Shown one piece after another: positions 37,798-46,948 of a stretch of DNA of 48,422 bases (within the stretch, counting starts at the first letter, position 1; every line of letters begins with the position of its first letter). The stretch lies in assembly GCA_934120735.1 (NCBI GenBank), contig CAKOVA010000009.1, forward strand, positions 1-48,422. Direction: 5' to 3'. The position numbers and the translations under genes are program-made. Below the pieces are notes generated by a model. It did no database searches. It saw only the letters and a list, made by a program, of their open reading frames with translations, and had not been told where the DNA came from. The stretch is from an uncultured Prevotella sp. GTDB lineage: Bacteria > Bacteroidota > Bacteroidia > Bacteroidales > Bacteroidaceae.

Positions 37798-40233
37798 CTA
37801 AATGTTGGCGATGGACATGATGTTGGCGAATACGCCTGCGGCCGTCACGTCGGCACCGGCTCCATAGCCTTGTATCTGCATGGGGTAGTCTTTGTAGCGC
37901 TCGGTAGTGAGCAACACGATGTTGTTACTGCCCTCAAGGTTGTAGAACGGATGCTGCCGGTCAACGGCTTGCAGGGCCACTTGCATGTGTCCATGCTCCA
38001 TGGAGGCCACGAATCGCCATCTTTGACCTTGTTCTTCCAGCCGCTTCCGGCGGGCATCAAAGTCGGCATCCAAGAGAGGTAAGCGTTTCCAGAAGTCGTC
38101 CAGACTGCCTTCAAAATAGTCGGATGGCACAAACAGATGCTTCTCTACGTCTTTTTGTTCCGCCTTGTAGCCGGCCTCTCGCGTCAGAATCACCAGTTTT
38201 CGGATGACGTCCTTGCCGCTCAAGTCGATGCGCGGGTCGGGTTCGCTGTAGCCTTCAGCCTGTGCGCGACGTACGGTTTCAGAGAACGGAACGTCGGCGG
38301 AGAGTTCGTTGAAGATAAAATTGAGCGTGCCACTCAGCACAGCTTCAATCTTCAAGATTTTGTCTCCCGAGTTGCGCAGGTCGTTGATGGTGCCGATAAT
38401 TGGCAATCCGGCACCGACGTTGGTTTCGTATCTGAACTTTACGCCCCGCATCACGGCCGTTTGTTTCAGTGTCAAGTATTCGTTGTAGGGTGAGGATGCG
38501 GCTATCTTGTTGGCTGCCACCACGCTGATATTATGCTCGAGAAAAGTTTGATAGAGTGCGGCTATCTCTTCACTGGCGGTGCAATCGACGAATACGGAGT
38601 TGAAAATGTTCATGTTGAGGATATGGTCGCGCAGGGCAGAGGGTGAGCTGAGGTCAGATTCTTTCAACGCTTCTCTGTAATTGTTCAGGTCAATGCCGTC
38701 ACGACTGTAAATGGCATGCTTTGACGAAGCGATGCCTACGACGTTGAGTTTGAGCTGCGAATGGCGTTTCAATTCTTCATATTGCGTCCGAATCTGTTCG
38801 ATGAGCTTGCCGCCCACGGTACCTATTCCGCAGATAAACAGGTTCAGAACCTTGTATTCTGACAGGAAAAACGAGTCGTGCAGCACGTTCAGTGCCTTGC
38901 GAAGGTACGCCGCCTCGATGACCACCGATATGTTGGTTTCACTGGATCCCTGTGCGAAGGCAATCACGCTGATGCCCGATCGGCCAAGTGTTTCAAAGAG
39001 TTTGGAGGCTATTCCCGGCAGGTGTCTCATGTTTTCGCCTACGATGGCGATGGTAGCCAAGCCTTTCTGTGCTTTCATGGAGAACATGGCTCCCGTCTGA
39101 ATTTCTTTGGCAAACTCTTCGTTGAGCACCTTAACAGCTTCTTCGGCATCCTTTTCCTGTACGCCAATGCTGGTAGAGTTCTCGGAAGAAGCCTGACTGA
39201 CAAGGAACACGGAGATGCCCTTGTCGGCCAGGGCCGTGAAAATGCGCCGGTTTACACCAATCACACCCACCATGGAGAGGCCGCTCACATTGATGAGTGC
39301 CGTACCTTTGATGCTGGATATGCCCTTGATGGGTTTACCGTCGTTGGCTATTTGGGCTTTGATGATGGTGCCTTCGCCGTCTGGGTTGAAGGTGTTTTTT
39401 ACCTTGATGGGGATGTTTTTGACGCACACGGGGTAGATGGTTGGTGGATAAACCACTTTGGCGCCGAAGTTACATAGCTCCATAGCCTCGATGTAGCTCA
39501 ACTCGTTGATGGTGTAAGCGGTCTTGATGACCTTCGGATCGGCCGTCATGAATCCGTTGACATCGGTCCATATCTCCAGTATCTCCGCGTTCAGAGCCGC
39601 TGCGATGATGGATGCCGTGTAGTCTGACCCACCTCGTCCGAGGTTGGTGATTTCGTTGGTATTCTTGTCTTGACTGATGAAACCCGGCACGAGGGAGATG
39701 CGGGGGAGGGTGGCAAATGTGTGTTTAACCAGTTTGTAGGTGAGTTGACTGTCCAGTGTGTGCTTGTCATGCTTGCGCTCGGTCTTGATAAATTCGCGGG
39801 CATCGTACCATTTTGCGCCTTTGATGAACGTGGCGACGATTTTCGAACTCAACCGTTCGCCATAGCTCACGATGGCGTCTTGCGTCTTCCGACTTAAATC
39901 ATGAATGAGATAAACGCCGAAATAAATGGATCGTAGTTGTTCAAACAGGGCGTCAACGGTATTGAACAACTCTTCTCTCTGCGTATTGTCGGTGATGATG
40001 GTGTCAATGAGTTTATGGTGCCTGTCTACCATCTCGCTGAACTGTTGTTTCCATTCGTCATCACCTTGCAAGGCCTGTTGGGCGGTTGCAAGCAACTGGT
40101 CGGTGATGCCTCCCAAGGCACTAACTACCACAAGCACCGGTTGCTGCTTGGCAGTATGTTCTACGATTCTCTTCAAGGAGCGGATGCTCTTGACGGAACC
40201 CACGGATGTTCCGCCGAATTTCAATACTTTCAT
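37798..40233 (-). CDS. thrA: bifunctional aspartokinase / homoserine dehydrogenase
   Basis: An 811-residue fusion catalysing the first and third steps of threonine/methionine synthesis. The aspartokinase begins MKVLKFGGTSVGS, with DVNGFMTADPKV. Two ACT domains follow (SMVGVIGVNRRIFTALADKG, ATIAIVGENMRHLPGIASKL). The dehydrogenase starts near residue 466 with ICGIGTVGGKL and has NVGAGLPIIGTI and EAVLSGTLNFIF. The frame stays open 108 codons further, but this stretch has a promoter box and no family resemblance. Threonine feedback through the ACT domains is expected from the family. Confidence 0.95.
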   Translation of the reverse strand: MKVLKFGGTSVGSVKSIRSLKRIVEHTAKQQPVLVVVSALGGITDQLLATAQQALQGDDEWKQQFSEMVDRHHKLIDTIITDNTQREELFNTVDALFEQLRSIYFGVYLIHDLSRKTQDAIVSYGERLSSKIVATFIKGAKWYDAREFIKTERKHDKHTLDSQLTYKLVKHTFATLPRISLVPGFISQDKNTNEITNLGRGGSDYTASIIAAALNAEILEIWTDVNGFMTADPKVIKTAYTINELSYIEAMELCNFGAKVVYPPTIYPVCVKNIPIKVKNTFNPDGEGTIIKAQIANDGKPIKGISSIKGTALINVSGLSMVGVIGVNRRIFTALADKGISVFLVSQASSENSTSIGVQEKDAEEAVKVLNEEFAKEIQTGAMFSMKAQKGLATIAIVGENMRHLPGIASKLFETLGRSGISVIAFAQGSSETNISVVIEAAYLRKALNVLHDSFFLSEYKVLNLFICGIGTVGGKLIEQIRTQYEELKRHSQLKLNVVGIASSKHAIYSRDGIDLNNYREALKESDLSSPSALRDHILNMNIFNSVFVDCTASEEIAALYQTFLEHNISVVAANKIAASSPYNEYLTLKQTAVMRGVKFRYETNVGAGLPIIGTINDLRNSGDKILKIEAVLSGTLNFIFNELSADVPFSETVRRAQAEGYSEPDPRIDLSGKDVIRKLVILTREAGYKAEQKDVEKHLFVPSDYFEGSLDDFWKRLPLLDADFDARRKRLEEQGQRWRFVASMEHGHMQVALQAVDRQHPFYNLEGSNNIVLLTTERYKDYPMQIQGYGAGADVTAAGVFANIMSIANI

Positions 40234-40400
40234 TTTACTGTTTTTTAATGTTTTATGCCACCCGACAAAAGTGGTTTTGATGATTTGTTGATTTCGCTTC
40301 TCAGCATTACGAACAGAAACTTGGGCGTTATCCAGCCTACAACGATGGTGAACGCATTGAGTTTCATGCCTCATCATGCTGCGAAGTCGATATTTGGTTA

Positions 40401-40408
40401 CAAAAGTA
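40401..40408 (-). promoter_or_regulatory. -7 box for thrA
   Basis: The minus strand reads TACTTTTG. No TTTG lies at the right distance. It would give a leader of about 160 bases, long enough for attenuation. Confidence 0.4.
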
Positions 40409-40593
40409 CGAAAAAACTTTGAATGGCTTATCATGCAACATTGATTTCCCTTCGATGGGCATGAACTTTGAAAAGAGCTGGTTTTTAATCTGAAAAATAC
40501 TTGGGTAGCTGGAAAAAAAGTACTTATTTTGCAAAGAGATAAGGTGTTTTGTGACATCCTTTTTTGTCGAAAATCTACAAAATTTCTTCATTC

Positions 40594-42201
40594 ATGATCA
40601 AAGAATTTCAAATCAGACTGCTTCCTCAGCATGCTCATTCCGAGCAATCCATCATTGAATATCTGGCCAAAGAAAAGGGACTGGATGCCAGAACGGTGAA
40701 GCATGTGCGGGTGTTGAAACGGTCTGTTGACGCACGGCAGCGAACGGTGTATGTGAATCTTAGTTTGAGAGTGTACATCAATGAGTTGCCACAGGATGAG
40801 GAATTCGTTAGGACGGTCTATCCGGATGTGTCCCAAAAGCCGCACGTCATCGTGGTGGGTGCTGGTCCGGCGGGACTTTTCGCCGCACTTCGTTTGATTG
40901 AAGAGGGCTTCAAACCCGTGGTCATCGAGCGGGGGAAGAATGTCAGGGAGCGCAAGAAAGACCTCGCCATGATTACCAAGACGCAGAAGGTTGATGCTGA
41001 AAGCAACTATTGTTTTGGTGAAGGTGGCGCCGGTGCGTATTCGGATGGCAAATTATATACCCGCTCGAAGAAGCGTGGTTCGGTTGAGAATATTCTCAAT
41101 GTGTTTTGCCAACATGGTGCTTCAACTTCAATCTTGGCCGATGCGCATCCGCATATCGGTACTGACAAGTTGCCGAAGGTCATTGAAAACATGCGAAATA
41201 CCATCATCAACAGTGGGGGAGAGGTGCATTTTGAAACCAAGATGACGGCTTTCTTGCTGTCTGCCGAGGGGGATGAGGTACTGGGTGTTGAAGCCGTCCG
41301 GTTGTCTTCGGGGCAGGAAGTTACGTTCAGAGGACCGGTCATCCTGGCCACCGGACACAGTGCGCGTGACGTATATCGATATTTGAGTGGTGCCAAAATA
41401 GAAATCGAACCGAAAGGATTGGCGGTTGGAGTGCGCTTGGAACACCCTTCAATGTTGATCGATCAGATACAATATCATGACAAGCGTGGAAGAGGAAAGT
41501 ATCTTCCGGCGGCCGAATATTCATTTGTCAGTCAGGTGGAGGGACGTGGCGTTTACTCGTTCTGCATGTGTCCGGGTGGCTTTGTCATTCCTTCTGCCAC
41601 GGGTCCGAGGCAAATAGTGGTGAACGGAATGAGCCCCAGTAACCGCGGAACGAAGTGGTCGAATGCGGGCATGGTGGTGGAATTGCATCCTGAAGACGTT
41701 CGCCAGGCAGGCATGTTGATGCCCAGTGACGATGAAAAGCTGAATGACGATTTGGTGATGATGCAGTTGCAGGAACAATTGGAATACACCTGTTGGTTGC
41801 AGGGAAATAGGCAACAAACAGCTCCGGCGCAGCGAATGGCTGACTTTGTGAATGGCAAATTGTCATACGACTTGCCGGCATCCAGTTATGCTCCCGGCTT
41901 AATGAGCAGTCCACTTCACTTTTGGATGCCGCCATTTATCGTTCATCGTTTGCAAGAAGGCTTCAAGAAGTTTGGACAGATGAGCCGTGGTTTCCTGACC
42001 AACGAAGCTGTCGTGATAGCCGTTGAGACGCGAACTTCGTCGCCCGTGCGTATTCTCCGCGACCGCGAAACGCTGCAACATGTTCGCGTTCGTGGCCTCT
42101 TTCCTTGTGGAGAGGGTGCTGGCTATGCGGGTGGAATCGTCTCTGCCGGCATCGATGGTGAGCGATGTGCCGAGCGATGCGCTGCGTTTCTTGCCGAATG
42201 A
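40594..42201 (+). CDS. FAD-dependent oxidoreductase (COG2509-type NAD(FAD)-utilising dehydrogenase)
   Basis: A 535-residue flavoprotein. After an N-terminal domain of about 80 residues (IRLLPQHAHSEQSI) comes the dinucleotide fold HVIVVGAGPAGLFAALRLIE, then GEGGAGAYSDGKLYTRSK, VILATGHSARDVYRYL, and a C-terminal FAD motif GLFPCGEGAGYAGGI. This layout matches a widespread uncharacterised family. The substrate is unknown. The ATG at 40594 is preferred over 40564 because MIKEFQIRLLP aligns with the domain start. Confidence 0.85.
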   Translation: MIKEFQIRLLPQHAHSEQSIIEYLAKEKGLDARTVKHVRVLKRSVDARQRTVYVNLSLRVYINELPQDEEFVRTVYPDVSQKPHVIVVGAGPAGLFAALRLIEEGFKPVVIERGKNVRERKKDLAMITKTQKVDAESNYCFGEGGAGAYSDGKLYTRSKKRGSVENILNVFCQHGASTSILADAHPHIGTDKLPKVIENMRNTIINSGGEVHFETKMTAFLLSAEGDEVLGVEAVRLSSGQEVTFRGPVILATGHSARDVYRYLSGAKIEIEPKGLAVGVRLEHPSMLIDQIQYHDKRGRGKYLPAAEYSFVSQVEGRGVYSFCMCPGGFVIPSATGPRQIVVNGMSPSNRGTKWSNAGMVVELHPEDVRQAGMLMPSDDEKLNDDLVMMQLQEQLEYTCWLQGNRQQTAPAQRMADFVNGKLSYDLPASSYAPGLMSSPLHFWMPPFIVHRLQEGFKKFGQMSRGFLTNEAVVIAVETRTSSPVRILRDRETLQHVRVRGLFPCGEGAGYAGGIVSAGIDGERCAERCAAFLAE

Positions 42202-42237
42202 CAAACGTATTGATGGATTTTGTGGGAATAAAATAAG

Positions 42238-42271
42238 AAACGGACGTGCCGCCAGATGGACACGTCCGTTT
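42238..42271. terminator. hairpin terminator between convergent genes
   Basis: Stem aaacggacgtg/cacgtccgttt (11 bp, perfect), loop 12. T-rich in the leftward direction (TTATTTTATT), so it mainly serves the secreted protein gene; it also follows the flavoprotein gene by 36 bases. Confidence 0.7.
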
Positions 42272-42318
42272 GATGTATTTGCTAATCAAATAATTGATTT
42301 CTCGTTTCAGCGCATGGT

Positions 42319-43953
42319 TTATCTGTTGATAAACTTCTTACCATTATGTATCACAACACCCTTATAAGTCTTGTCAACACGCTGTCCAGCGAGGTTATAC
42401 ACTGGTGCGTTGTCCTCGAGCTGTTGGGGATTTATTTCTCTAATGCCTGTCGTGTTGTCTATTTGCACAGGGTCAATCTGTGGTACTCTATTGTAAATGT
42501 TGTTGAATAAGGCGATGATTTGGTATTGTTTGCCATCGTTTGCTTTATCCTCATAGAGGTTTTTACGAGAACTCTTGCTACTGGTGTGCAGCTGAATTTT
42601 GTTTCCTGTTTCTGTTATTGCATAGAAGTTTGTATAATTTCCTGATACTTCAGAAACTATTTTCACATCTTTAATCGAAACAAGGTGAGCAATGTGCTTT
42701 GATTCCGCGAGATCAGCAACTTCAACAATAATGGGGTCGAGTGTTTGGTCTGCAGCGGGAGTGATGGTTAATTTGTCTGCATTGGTCATTCCTTCAATGT
42801 CTTTTGCTTCGTAAACACCATAGAATGGACTGTACATCAGCGCAACTTCACCACTAATCGTTGAATTGAGTGGTAGTGACAGGTTGGTATTAAAAAGCAT
42901 GATGGCTTGGTTGCCCTCTCGTAGATAAATGTTTTTGCCATCTACATATACCACTTTTGCATTAGTAAGCTTAAGATTAGCTTGCGTGTTGTTTTTCAGT
43001 TGAATAAACTCTGTTAGGCTTTTTGTTTCTAATGGATTTGGGGTAGGGGGAGTTGGCTCGCTGCTTTTATCCTCTACATAAAGCATGGGCATGATACCTT
43101 GCTCATCTTTATAGCTTCCGTAAGAATTGTATTGCGTTGAGAATTGAATGTACTTATTGAAAGTAGTATTGATTATTTTGAAAGTTCCATCCATATTTTC
43201 CGTAATCGTCCATATCTGGCCTTCTGTTGGATTTGCACCTATTTGGAAACTGTTGTGTTGTTCATCTTGGTAGAGGTATCTGCCATCTGAGGCTTTAATC
43301 GTGTAACCAGCACCTGAGGCTTCTATGGTAAAAGCGTTTTCTCTGCTTTCTGTGATGGCATGATTGTTTTCAGTTACATCATTGACTTTTAAGTATCCGT
43401 ATGCGAATGTAGCTTGTAATGGCTTTGCAGCTTTCAATGCTCCATCAACGTTAGCAACGATTAAGTAATTTTTACCACTTTCAATTTTTGTCGCTTTTTT
43501 GTAAATGGCATTCCCTGATGTTGATGGAATATCTGCAGATTCTCCTTCAAAGTAAACCGTGATGGATGTGGCACGTACTTGACCGGTTTCAGCTTTTAGT
43601 AAAATGTTCTTGGCGTTACCTTTCCAAATGCCCATTTTTCCTTCAAAGGAATATTCTCCATCTGCGGTTGTAAAGTTTCCTGAGCCATAACTAACGTTTC
43701 CTGGTTTAGTACAGTTAAACACGACAGTGCTAATGTTTTGATTGGCTGAAATCTGTATAGTATCTCCTTTGTAAATTCTATACTCTTTGCCGTTGTTTAG
43801 GACACCTTTGCAAACAGAGATTACTACTCCATCTTTTGTAACGGACTTACTTTCCATTTTGTCAACTTTTGCATCAAAGATGACTTTGGCAAACGTTAGA
43901 CTGCTTACTAACGTGAGCAACATGAATACTGAAATGCGTAGAATTTTGTTCAT
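42319..43953 (-). CDS. secreted multi-domain protein with Prevotella-type C-terminal motif
   Basis: A 544-residue exported protein (signal KILRISVFMLLTLVSSLTFA). The mature part is rich in beta strands and Gly/Asn/Ser. After a first beta domain (to about 135), residues from about 150 to 290 resemble a carbohydrate-binding-like or lectin-like repeat (GRYLYQDEQHNSFQIG). A short Pro-rich linker EPTPPTPNP follows. The last ~220 residues form an OB-like domain (NIYLREGNQAIMLFN). The C-terminus VYNLAGQRVDKTYKGVVIHN is a motif seen at the end of many Prevotella secreted proteins. Function and ligand are unknown. The ATG at 43953 is taken; a TTG two codons earlier is not. Confidence 0.78.
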   Translation of the reverse strand: MNKILRISVFMLLTLVSSLTFAKVIFDAKVDKMESKSVTKDGVVISVCKGVLNNGKEYRIYKGDTIQISANQNISTVVFNCTKPGNVSYGSGNFTTADGEYSFEGKMGIWKGNAKNILLKAETGQVRATSITVYFEGESADIPSTSGNAIYKKATKIESGKNYLIVANVDGALKAAKPLQATFAYGYLKVNDVTENNHAITESRENAFTIEASGAGYTIKASDGRYLYQDEQHNSFQIGANPTEGQIWTITENMDGTFKIINTTFNKYIQFSTQYNSYGSYKDEQGIMPMLYVEDKSSEPTPPTPNPLETKSLTEFIQLKNNTQANLKLTNAKVVYVDGKNIYLREGNQAIMLFNTNLSLPLNSTISGEVALMYSPFYGVYEAKDIEGMTNADKLTITPAADQTLDPIIVEVADLAESKHIAHLVSIKDVKIVSEVSGNYTNFYAITETGNKIQLHTSSKSSRKNLYEDKANDGKQYQIIALFNNIYNRVPQIDPVQIDNTTGIREINPQQLEDNAPVYNLAGQRVDKTYKGVVIHNGKKFINR

Positions 43954-43998
43954 ACTCAATAAGTTTTAAAAGTTAGTTTATAAGTTATCTAGTAGGAG

Positions 43999-44006
43999 CA
44001 AAGATA
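43999..44006 (-). promoter_or_regulatory. -7 box for the secreted protein gene
   Basis: The minus strand reads TATCTTTG, about 45 bases upstream of the ATG. No good -33 box. Confidence 0.45.
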
Positions 44007-44141
44007 CAAAATATACTTGATATTGATGTTTTTCTACATATTAATTTTTCGTGACAAAACGTTTTTTTTATGATTCAAATGACAGCTGCTTCCAGCTTAT
44101 TGTTGTTTGATTGTTAAATATTGAACATTTTATGGATAAAA

Positions 44142-44173
44142 TTTGTTATTGTCAATCTTAAACGTTATATTTG
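44142..44173 (+). promoter_or_regulatory. promoter of a small non-coding transcript
   Basis: TTTG, 20 bases, TATATTTG: full match. It points into DNA with no ORF and a terminator about 70 bases on. Confidence 0.7.
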
Positions 44174-44179
44174 TCACAG

Positions 44180-44249
44180 TTTTTTGATTTCATGATTTAT
44201 GAAATCGTCCCTCGAGGTTGGTAGCATCCTGCACCAACCTCTTTTTTTT
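44180..44249 (+). ncRNA. candidate small RNA of about 70 nt
   Basis: Downstream of a consensus promoter, the expected transcript has a perfect 8-bp hairpin (44186-44193 gatttcat with 44199-44206), a single-stranded stretch gtccctc, and a terminator hairpin (44214-44222 gaggttggt with 44233-44241) followed by eight T. No ORF fits within it. It runs opposite to both flanking genes, so it is not the leader or tail of either. Similarity to known Bacteroidales RNA motifs is possible but could not be checked. Confidence 0.6.
44214..44249 (+). terminator. intrinsic terminator of the small RNA
   Basis: Perfect 9-bp stem, 10-base loop, eight T. Strong form, and it faces no protein gene upstream on the plus strand. 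Confidence 0.85.
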
Positions 44250-44350
44250 GCTTCTGTGCCGCATCAATTTGTCAAATAGGATAGTTCCGGATGTTGCTAC
44301 TCATGGGAACATGGAATTGGTTTGTTATACAGAGCAATCATTGTGATACA

Positions 44351-44386
44351 AAAAAAGAGGGGGTATCACTGTTTTGATACTCCCTC
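44351..44386 (-). terminator. intrinsic terminator of the DUF1573 gene
   Basis: A 12-bp stem (44357-44368 with 44375-44386; one G-U pair), 6-base loop, followed leftward by a T-run of six or more. 37 bases past the stop codon. Confidence 0.85.
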
Positions 44387-44422
44387 CTCTATGTGTATGT
44401 ATACTATAAAAGTAGTCTTTGC

Positions 44423-44815
44423 TTATTTCTTAGCCTCTTCCATGACGCCCTCAATGTACAGCCGGGTCATCTCTGGCTCCCCATTGGTGCGTACCGTGAT
44501 GGTCTTTTTGAAGTGTCCAGGAAATCTGCCTTTGCCGTTGTACGTTACTTTTATCTCACCTTTCTTTCCTGGTTGAACAGGAGTCTTGGTGTAAGCTGGC
44601 ACGGTACAGCCACAGCTTGCCACAGCTTGATTGACTATCAGTGGGGCGTTACCCACGTTAGTGAAGGTAAAAACGCACTTCTGCTCAGGTGTGCTTTCAT
44701 TGAATTTGCCAAAGTCGTGAGTGATTTTGTCAAACTTGATTTGTGCTTTTTGTTGTGCGTTTACTATGGTAAAACAAGCAAACAGCATCATGGATAACAT
44801 GATCAGTTTTTTCAT
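44423..44815 (-). CDS. DUF1573 periplasmic protein
   Basis: A 130-residue exported protein (signal KKLIMLSMMLFACFTIVNA) with the DUF1573 Ig-like fold: IKFDKITHDFGKFNES, CVFTFTNVGNAPLIVNQAVASCGCTVPAYTK, and a closing ITVRTNGEPEMTRLYIEG. The SCGCT motif may form a disulphide. These small proteins are abundant in Bacteroidetes; their role is not known. It is a single-gene unit with its own promoter and terminator. Confidence 0.9.
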   Translation of the reverse strand: MKKLIMLSMMLFACFTIVNAQQKAQIKFDKITHDFGKFNESTPEQKCVFTFTNVGNAPLIVNQAVASCGCTVPAYTKTPVQPGKKGEIKVTYNGKGRFPGHFKKTITVRTNGEPEMTRLYIEGVMEEAKK

Positions 44816-44847
44816 TTTCTAGTCCTTTCTTTTTTATTCGGTTTGGG

Positions 44848-44879
44848 CAAAGGTATAAATAAATTAATGAGATTCCAAT
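44848..44879 (-). promoter_or_regulatory. promoter of the DUF1573 gene
   Basis: The minus strand has ATTG, 20 bases, TACCTTTG: perfect -7 box, three of four in -33. Leader about 30 bases. Confidence 0.6.
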
Positions 44880-45115
44880 GAATATTAAGAAATATTATAC
44901 TATCAATGCTCTCTGGGTGCTATTTTATATTATAATGTGGAATGAAATATGTTTCGTAAAGAATTTTAACTTATGCGAATACGGGTACATGGTCACCGGT
45001 GAAACGAGAAGAACTTCCACGGCCATAAATCAAAAAAGAACTGGTTGAAGTGGTAATGTGTGTGCAAACAGTTCAAAAATAGTTAATAATGTGAAGATAA
45101 TCAAGACGAATTGCA

Positions 45116-45123
45116 TATCTTTG
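45116..45123 (+). promoter_or_regulatory. -7 box for the DMP19-smpB pair
   Basis: TATCTTTG ends 6 bases before the ATG at 45130, so the mRNA would be almost leaderless, or translation begins at the second ATG (45133). No -33 box is seen. Confidence 0.45.
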
Positions 45124-45129
45124 CAGTGT

Positions 45130-45639
45130 ATGATGGAAATAAAAATCGAAGATAACGTTCTGCAAAAAGCAGCTGAAGAAGGGATGGATGTATTTCTTCA
45201 GGCGATTGTGGATGCGGTTTATGATGCGATAGGCGGAGAACTGACGGCCGACTCGATGCAACAACTGAACTCGGATCAGATTACGCTGTTGGCTTATCAC
45301 ATCCTTCATCAGGAAGTGATGGACGGTGGATTCGTACAGCTCATTCATAACGGTTATGGTCCCTTTATCTTCAGAAATCCTTTTGACAAGGCACTGAAAA
45401 GCTGGGACATCCACGATTTGTCTAAGATGATAGGGAAATGTCATAAACTCTACCGTAAATATGCTGCCGAATTGGAACAAGATTGTTCTGACGACGAGTT
45501 TATGGCGTTGTTTGAGAAATACCCAGCCTTTGACGATTTTGACGATGAATTCGTTGAAAATGAAGAGCGTTGGACGGAAAATATTGCACGTTATGTGGAT
45601 GAACATATCGGGCAATTTGTAAAGATTGTGAAAGAATGA
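45130..45639 (+). CDS. DMP19/DUF4375-family protein
   Basis: A 169-residue acidic, helical protein. [27 protein letters not shown] is the family core (DGGF.Q...N..G). The C-terminus is very acidic ([13 protein letters not shown]). Members are described as DNA-mimic or uncharacterised proteins; the name DMP19 comes from a Neisseria DNA mimic, but that role does not follow automatically here. It overlaps smpB by 4 bases, so the two are co-translated. The longer start at 45058 is upstream of the -7 box and is rejected. Confidence 0.8.
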   Translation: MMEIKIEDNVLQKAAEEGMDVFLQAIVDAVYDAIGGELTADSMQQLNSDQITLLAYHILHQEVMDGGFVQLIHNGYGPFIFRNPFDKALKSWDIHDLSKMIGKCHKLYRKYAAELEQDCSDDEFMALFEKYPAFDDFDDEFVENEERWTENIARYVDEHIGQFVKIVKE

Positions 45640-46115
45640 ATAAGGAAGAACTCGCATTAAGAAAAAAGAGTCCCATACAGATTAGGAACAAAAAAGCGTC
45701 ATTTGAGTATTTTTTCATTGATACTTATACTGCCGGCATCGTGCTGACGGGAACGGAAATCAAGTCCATTCGCCTGGGTAAGGCATCTTTGGTTGATGCC
45801 TTCTGCTACATTCATCGAGGTGAGATTTGGATTAAAGGGATGAACATCAGTCCGTATTTCTACGGCTCTTACTCCAACCCAGAAGCCAAGCGTGACCGCA
45901 AGCTGTTGCTGACGAAACGTGAAATCAGAAAGTTGGAAGCCGACATCAAGGTAGCTGGTCATACCATCGTTCCCACCTTGTTGTTCATCGATGCGCATGG
46001 AAGAGCCAAGGTAGACATCGCTTTGGCTAAGGGAAAGAAGGAATACGACAAACGACAAACGCTGAAGGAAAAAGAAGACAGGCGAGAAATGGATAGGGCC
46101 GTCAAAAACTTTTAG
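45636..46115 (+). CDS. smpB: SsrA (tmRNA)-binding protein
   Basis: A 159-residue OB-fold protein that delivers tmRNA to stalled ribosomes. Signatures: [40 protein letters not shown], and ISPY. The basic tail [20 protein letters not shown] ends in MDRAVKNF, as usual. No tmRNA gene was found in the window. Confidence 0.96.
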   Translation: MNKEELALRKKSPIQIRNKKASFEYFFIDTYTAGIVLTGTEIKSIRLGKASLVDAFCYIHRGEIWIKGMNISPYFYGSYSNPEAKRDRKLLLTKREIRKLEADIKVAGHTIVPTLLFIDAHGRAKVDIALAKGKKEYDKRQTLKEKEDRREMDRAVKNF

Positions 46116-46354
46116 ATGTAGCGTCGAAAGATGAAATGTGGTGTCATTGTTGTTTTCGTTGCAGATGACCTGTCAAGGTGGTAGCTGACTTTCATGATGA
46201 AATGTACTCACGAGTAATCTTATAGGATAAGATAGGAGAAGTATCGGTTGGCTGAGTATGGCTATCATCAACCTTTCTGTGCAGATTCAAAAACGAAGTG
46301 CAAAACTTGTAGGCTGACTCTACCGGAAACTCTTGTTATTTTTATTCCTAACTA
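46116..46354. other. spacer between smpB and the AT-rich island
   Basis: No gene, repeat or terminator is recognised. Base composition shifts from mixed to strongly AT-rich just to the right. Confidence 0.5.
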
Positions 46355-46386
46355 TTTGTAAAATCAAAAAATAGTGTTTATATTTG
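46355..46386 (+). promoter_or_regulatory. promoter of the immunity-type gene cluster
   Basis: TTTG, 20 bases, TATATTTG: full match. Leader of about 170 bases to the gene at 46565, with a 33-codon ORF in it. Confidence 0.7.
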
Positions 46387-46461
46387 CGATACCATACAAG
46401 AATATATAGCGATATATTCAGATGATACTCAACACTTTTCTCTAATGACTAAAACCTTAAG

Positions 46462-46563
46462 ATGTATGAAGCACTTGAATCTAACTGTGATATTGGTATG
46501 CAGAATCGCATGCAAGTGGTGGCGTATATCAATTTAACTTATGGAATTTTAAATAAAAGATAA
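46462..46563 (+). CDS. possible 33-residue leader ORF
   Basis: Starts MYEALESNCDIGMQN and ends YGILNKR. Its stop is 1 base before the ATG of the next gene. It could be a translated leader or the tail of an older gene. No family seen. Confidence 0.3.
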   Translation: MYEALESNCDIGMQNRMQVVAYINLTYGILNKR

Positions 46564-46564
46564 T

Positions 46565-46948
46565 ATGAAACGCAAATTGTCCCTCCTTTTTTTTCTCTTT
46601 ATTTTTTTATTTTCTTCTTTTACATGTAAGAGTGAAAGTGAAATGCAAAAAAATAGAGAATTATTAAAAGATTATTTCTTGTGTTGTTGTATGAATTATG
46701 GTTTTAAAACTACTGACTTAGTCCGCATTGACCGTTCTAAAACAGTTTATTTTGATGTGTTAAATTATACTTTGCCAGCATTACAAAAAGTTGATAGTTT
46801 AGCTAAAAGCTTCATTTCAACTATAGAAATTTCTTCATATGAGAATAAAGATTTTAAAAATATAATCATGCTTAGTATAGAAGAGTATAGAAGTAAGAAC
46901 GTAGACCAATTTATAAAATCTATGGATGTTTATATGATTAAAGAGTAG
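46565..46948 (+). CDS. exported Tai4-like immunity protein
   Basis: A 127-residue protein with an N-terminal signal peptide (KLSLLFFLFIFLFSSFTCKS), possibly a lipoprotein. The mature part LKDYFLCCCMNYGF and the C-terminal SIEEYRSKNVDQFIKSMDVY follow the pattern of the T6SS amidase immunity family Tai4 (L..YALC.C....., then LYHSK.LD.L...Y). Tai4 proteins neutralise Tae4 peptidoglycan amidases in the periplasm, which fits export. No Tae4 toxin is adjacent, so it would be an orphan immunity gene. A damaged copy lies 1119 bases to the right. Base composition is AT-rich compared with the rest of the window. Confidence 0.7.
   Translation: MKRKLSLLFFLFIFLFSSFTCKSESEMQKNRELLKDYFLCCCMNYGFKTTDLVRIDRSKTVYFDVLNYTLPALQKVDSLAKSFISTIEISSYENKDFKNIIMLSIEEYRSKNVDQFIKSMDVYMIKE

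Noticed and set aside
40234..40557. 108-codon N-terminal extension of thrA
   Set aside because: The aspartokinase family begins at MKVLKFGGTS. The extension is rich in Ser, Cys and His without pattern, and a promoter box lies inside it.
44960..45060. Possible small gene or RNA upstream of the DMP19 gene
   Set aside because: Only very short frames, no promoter-terminator pair and no stable symmetrical structure.
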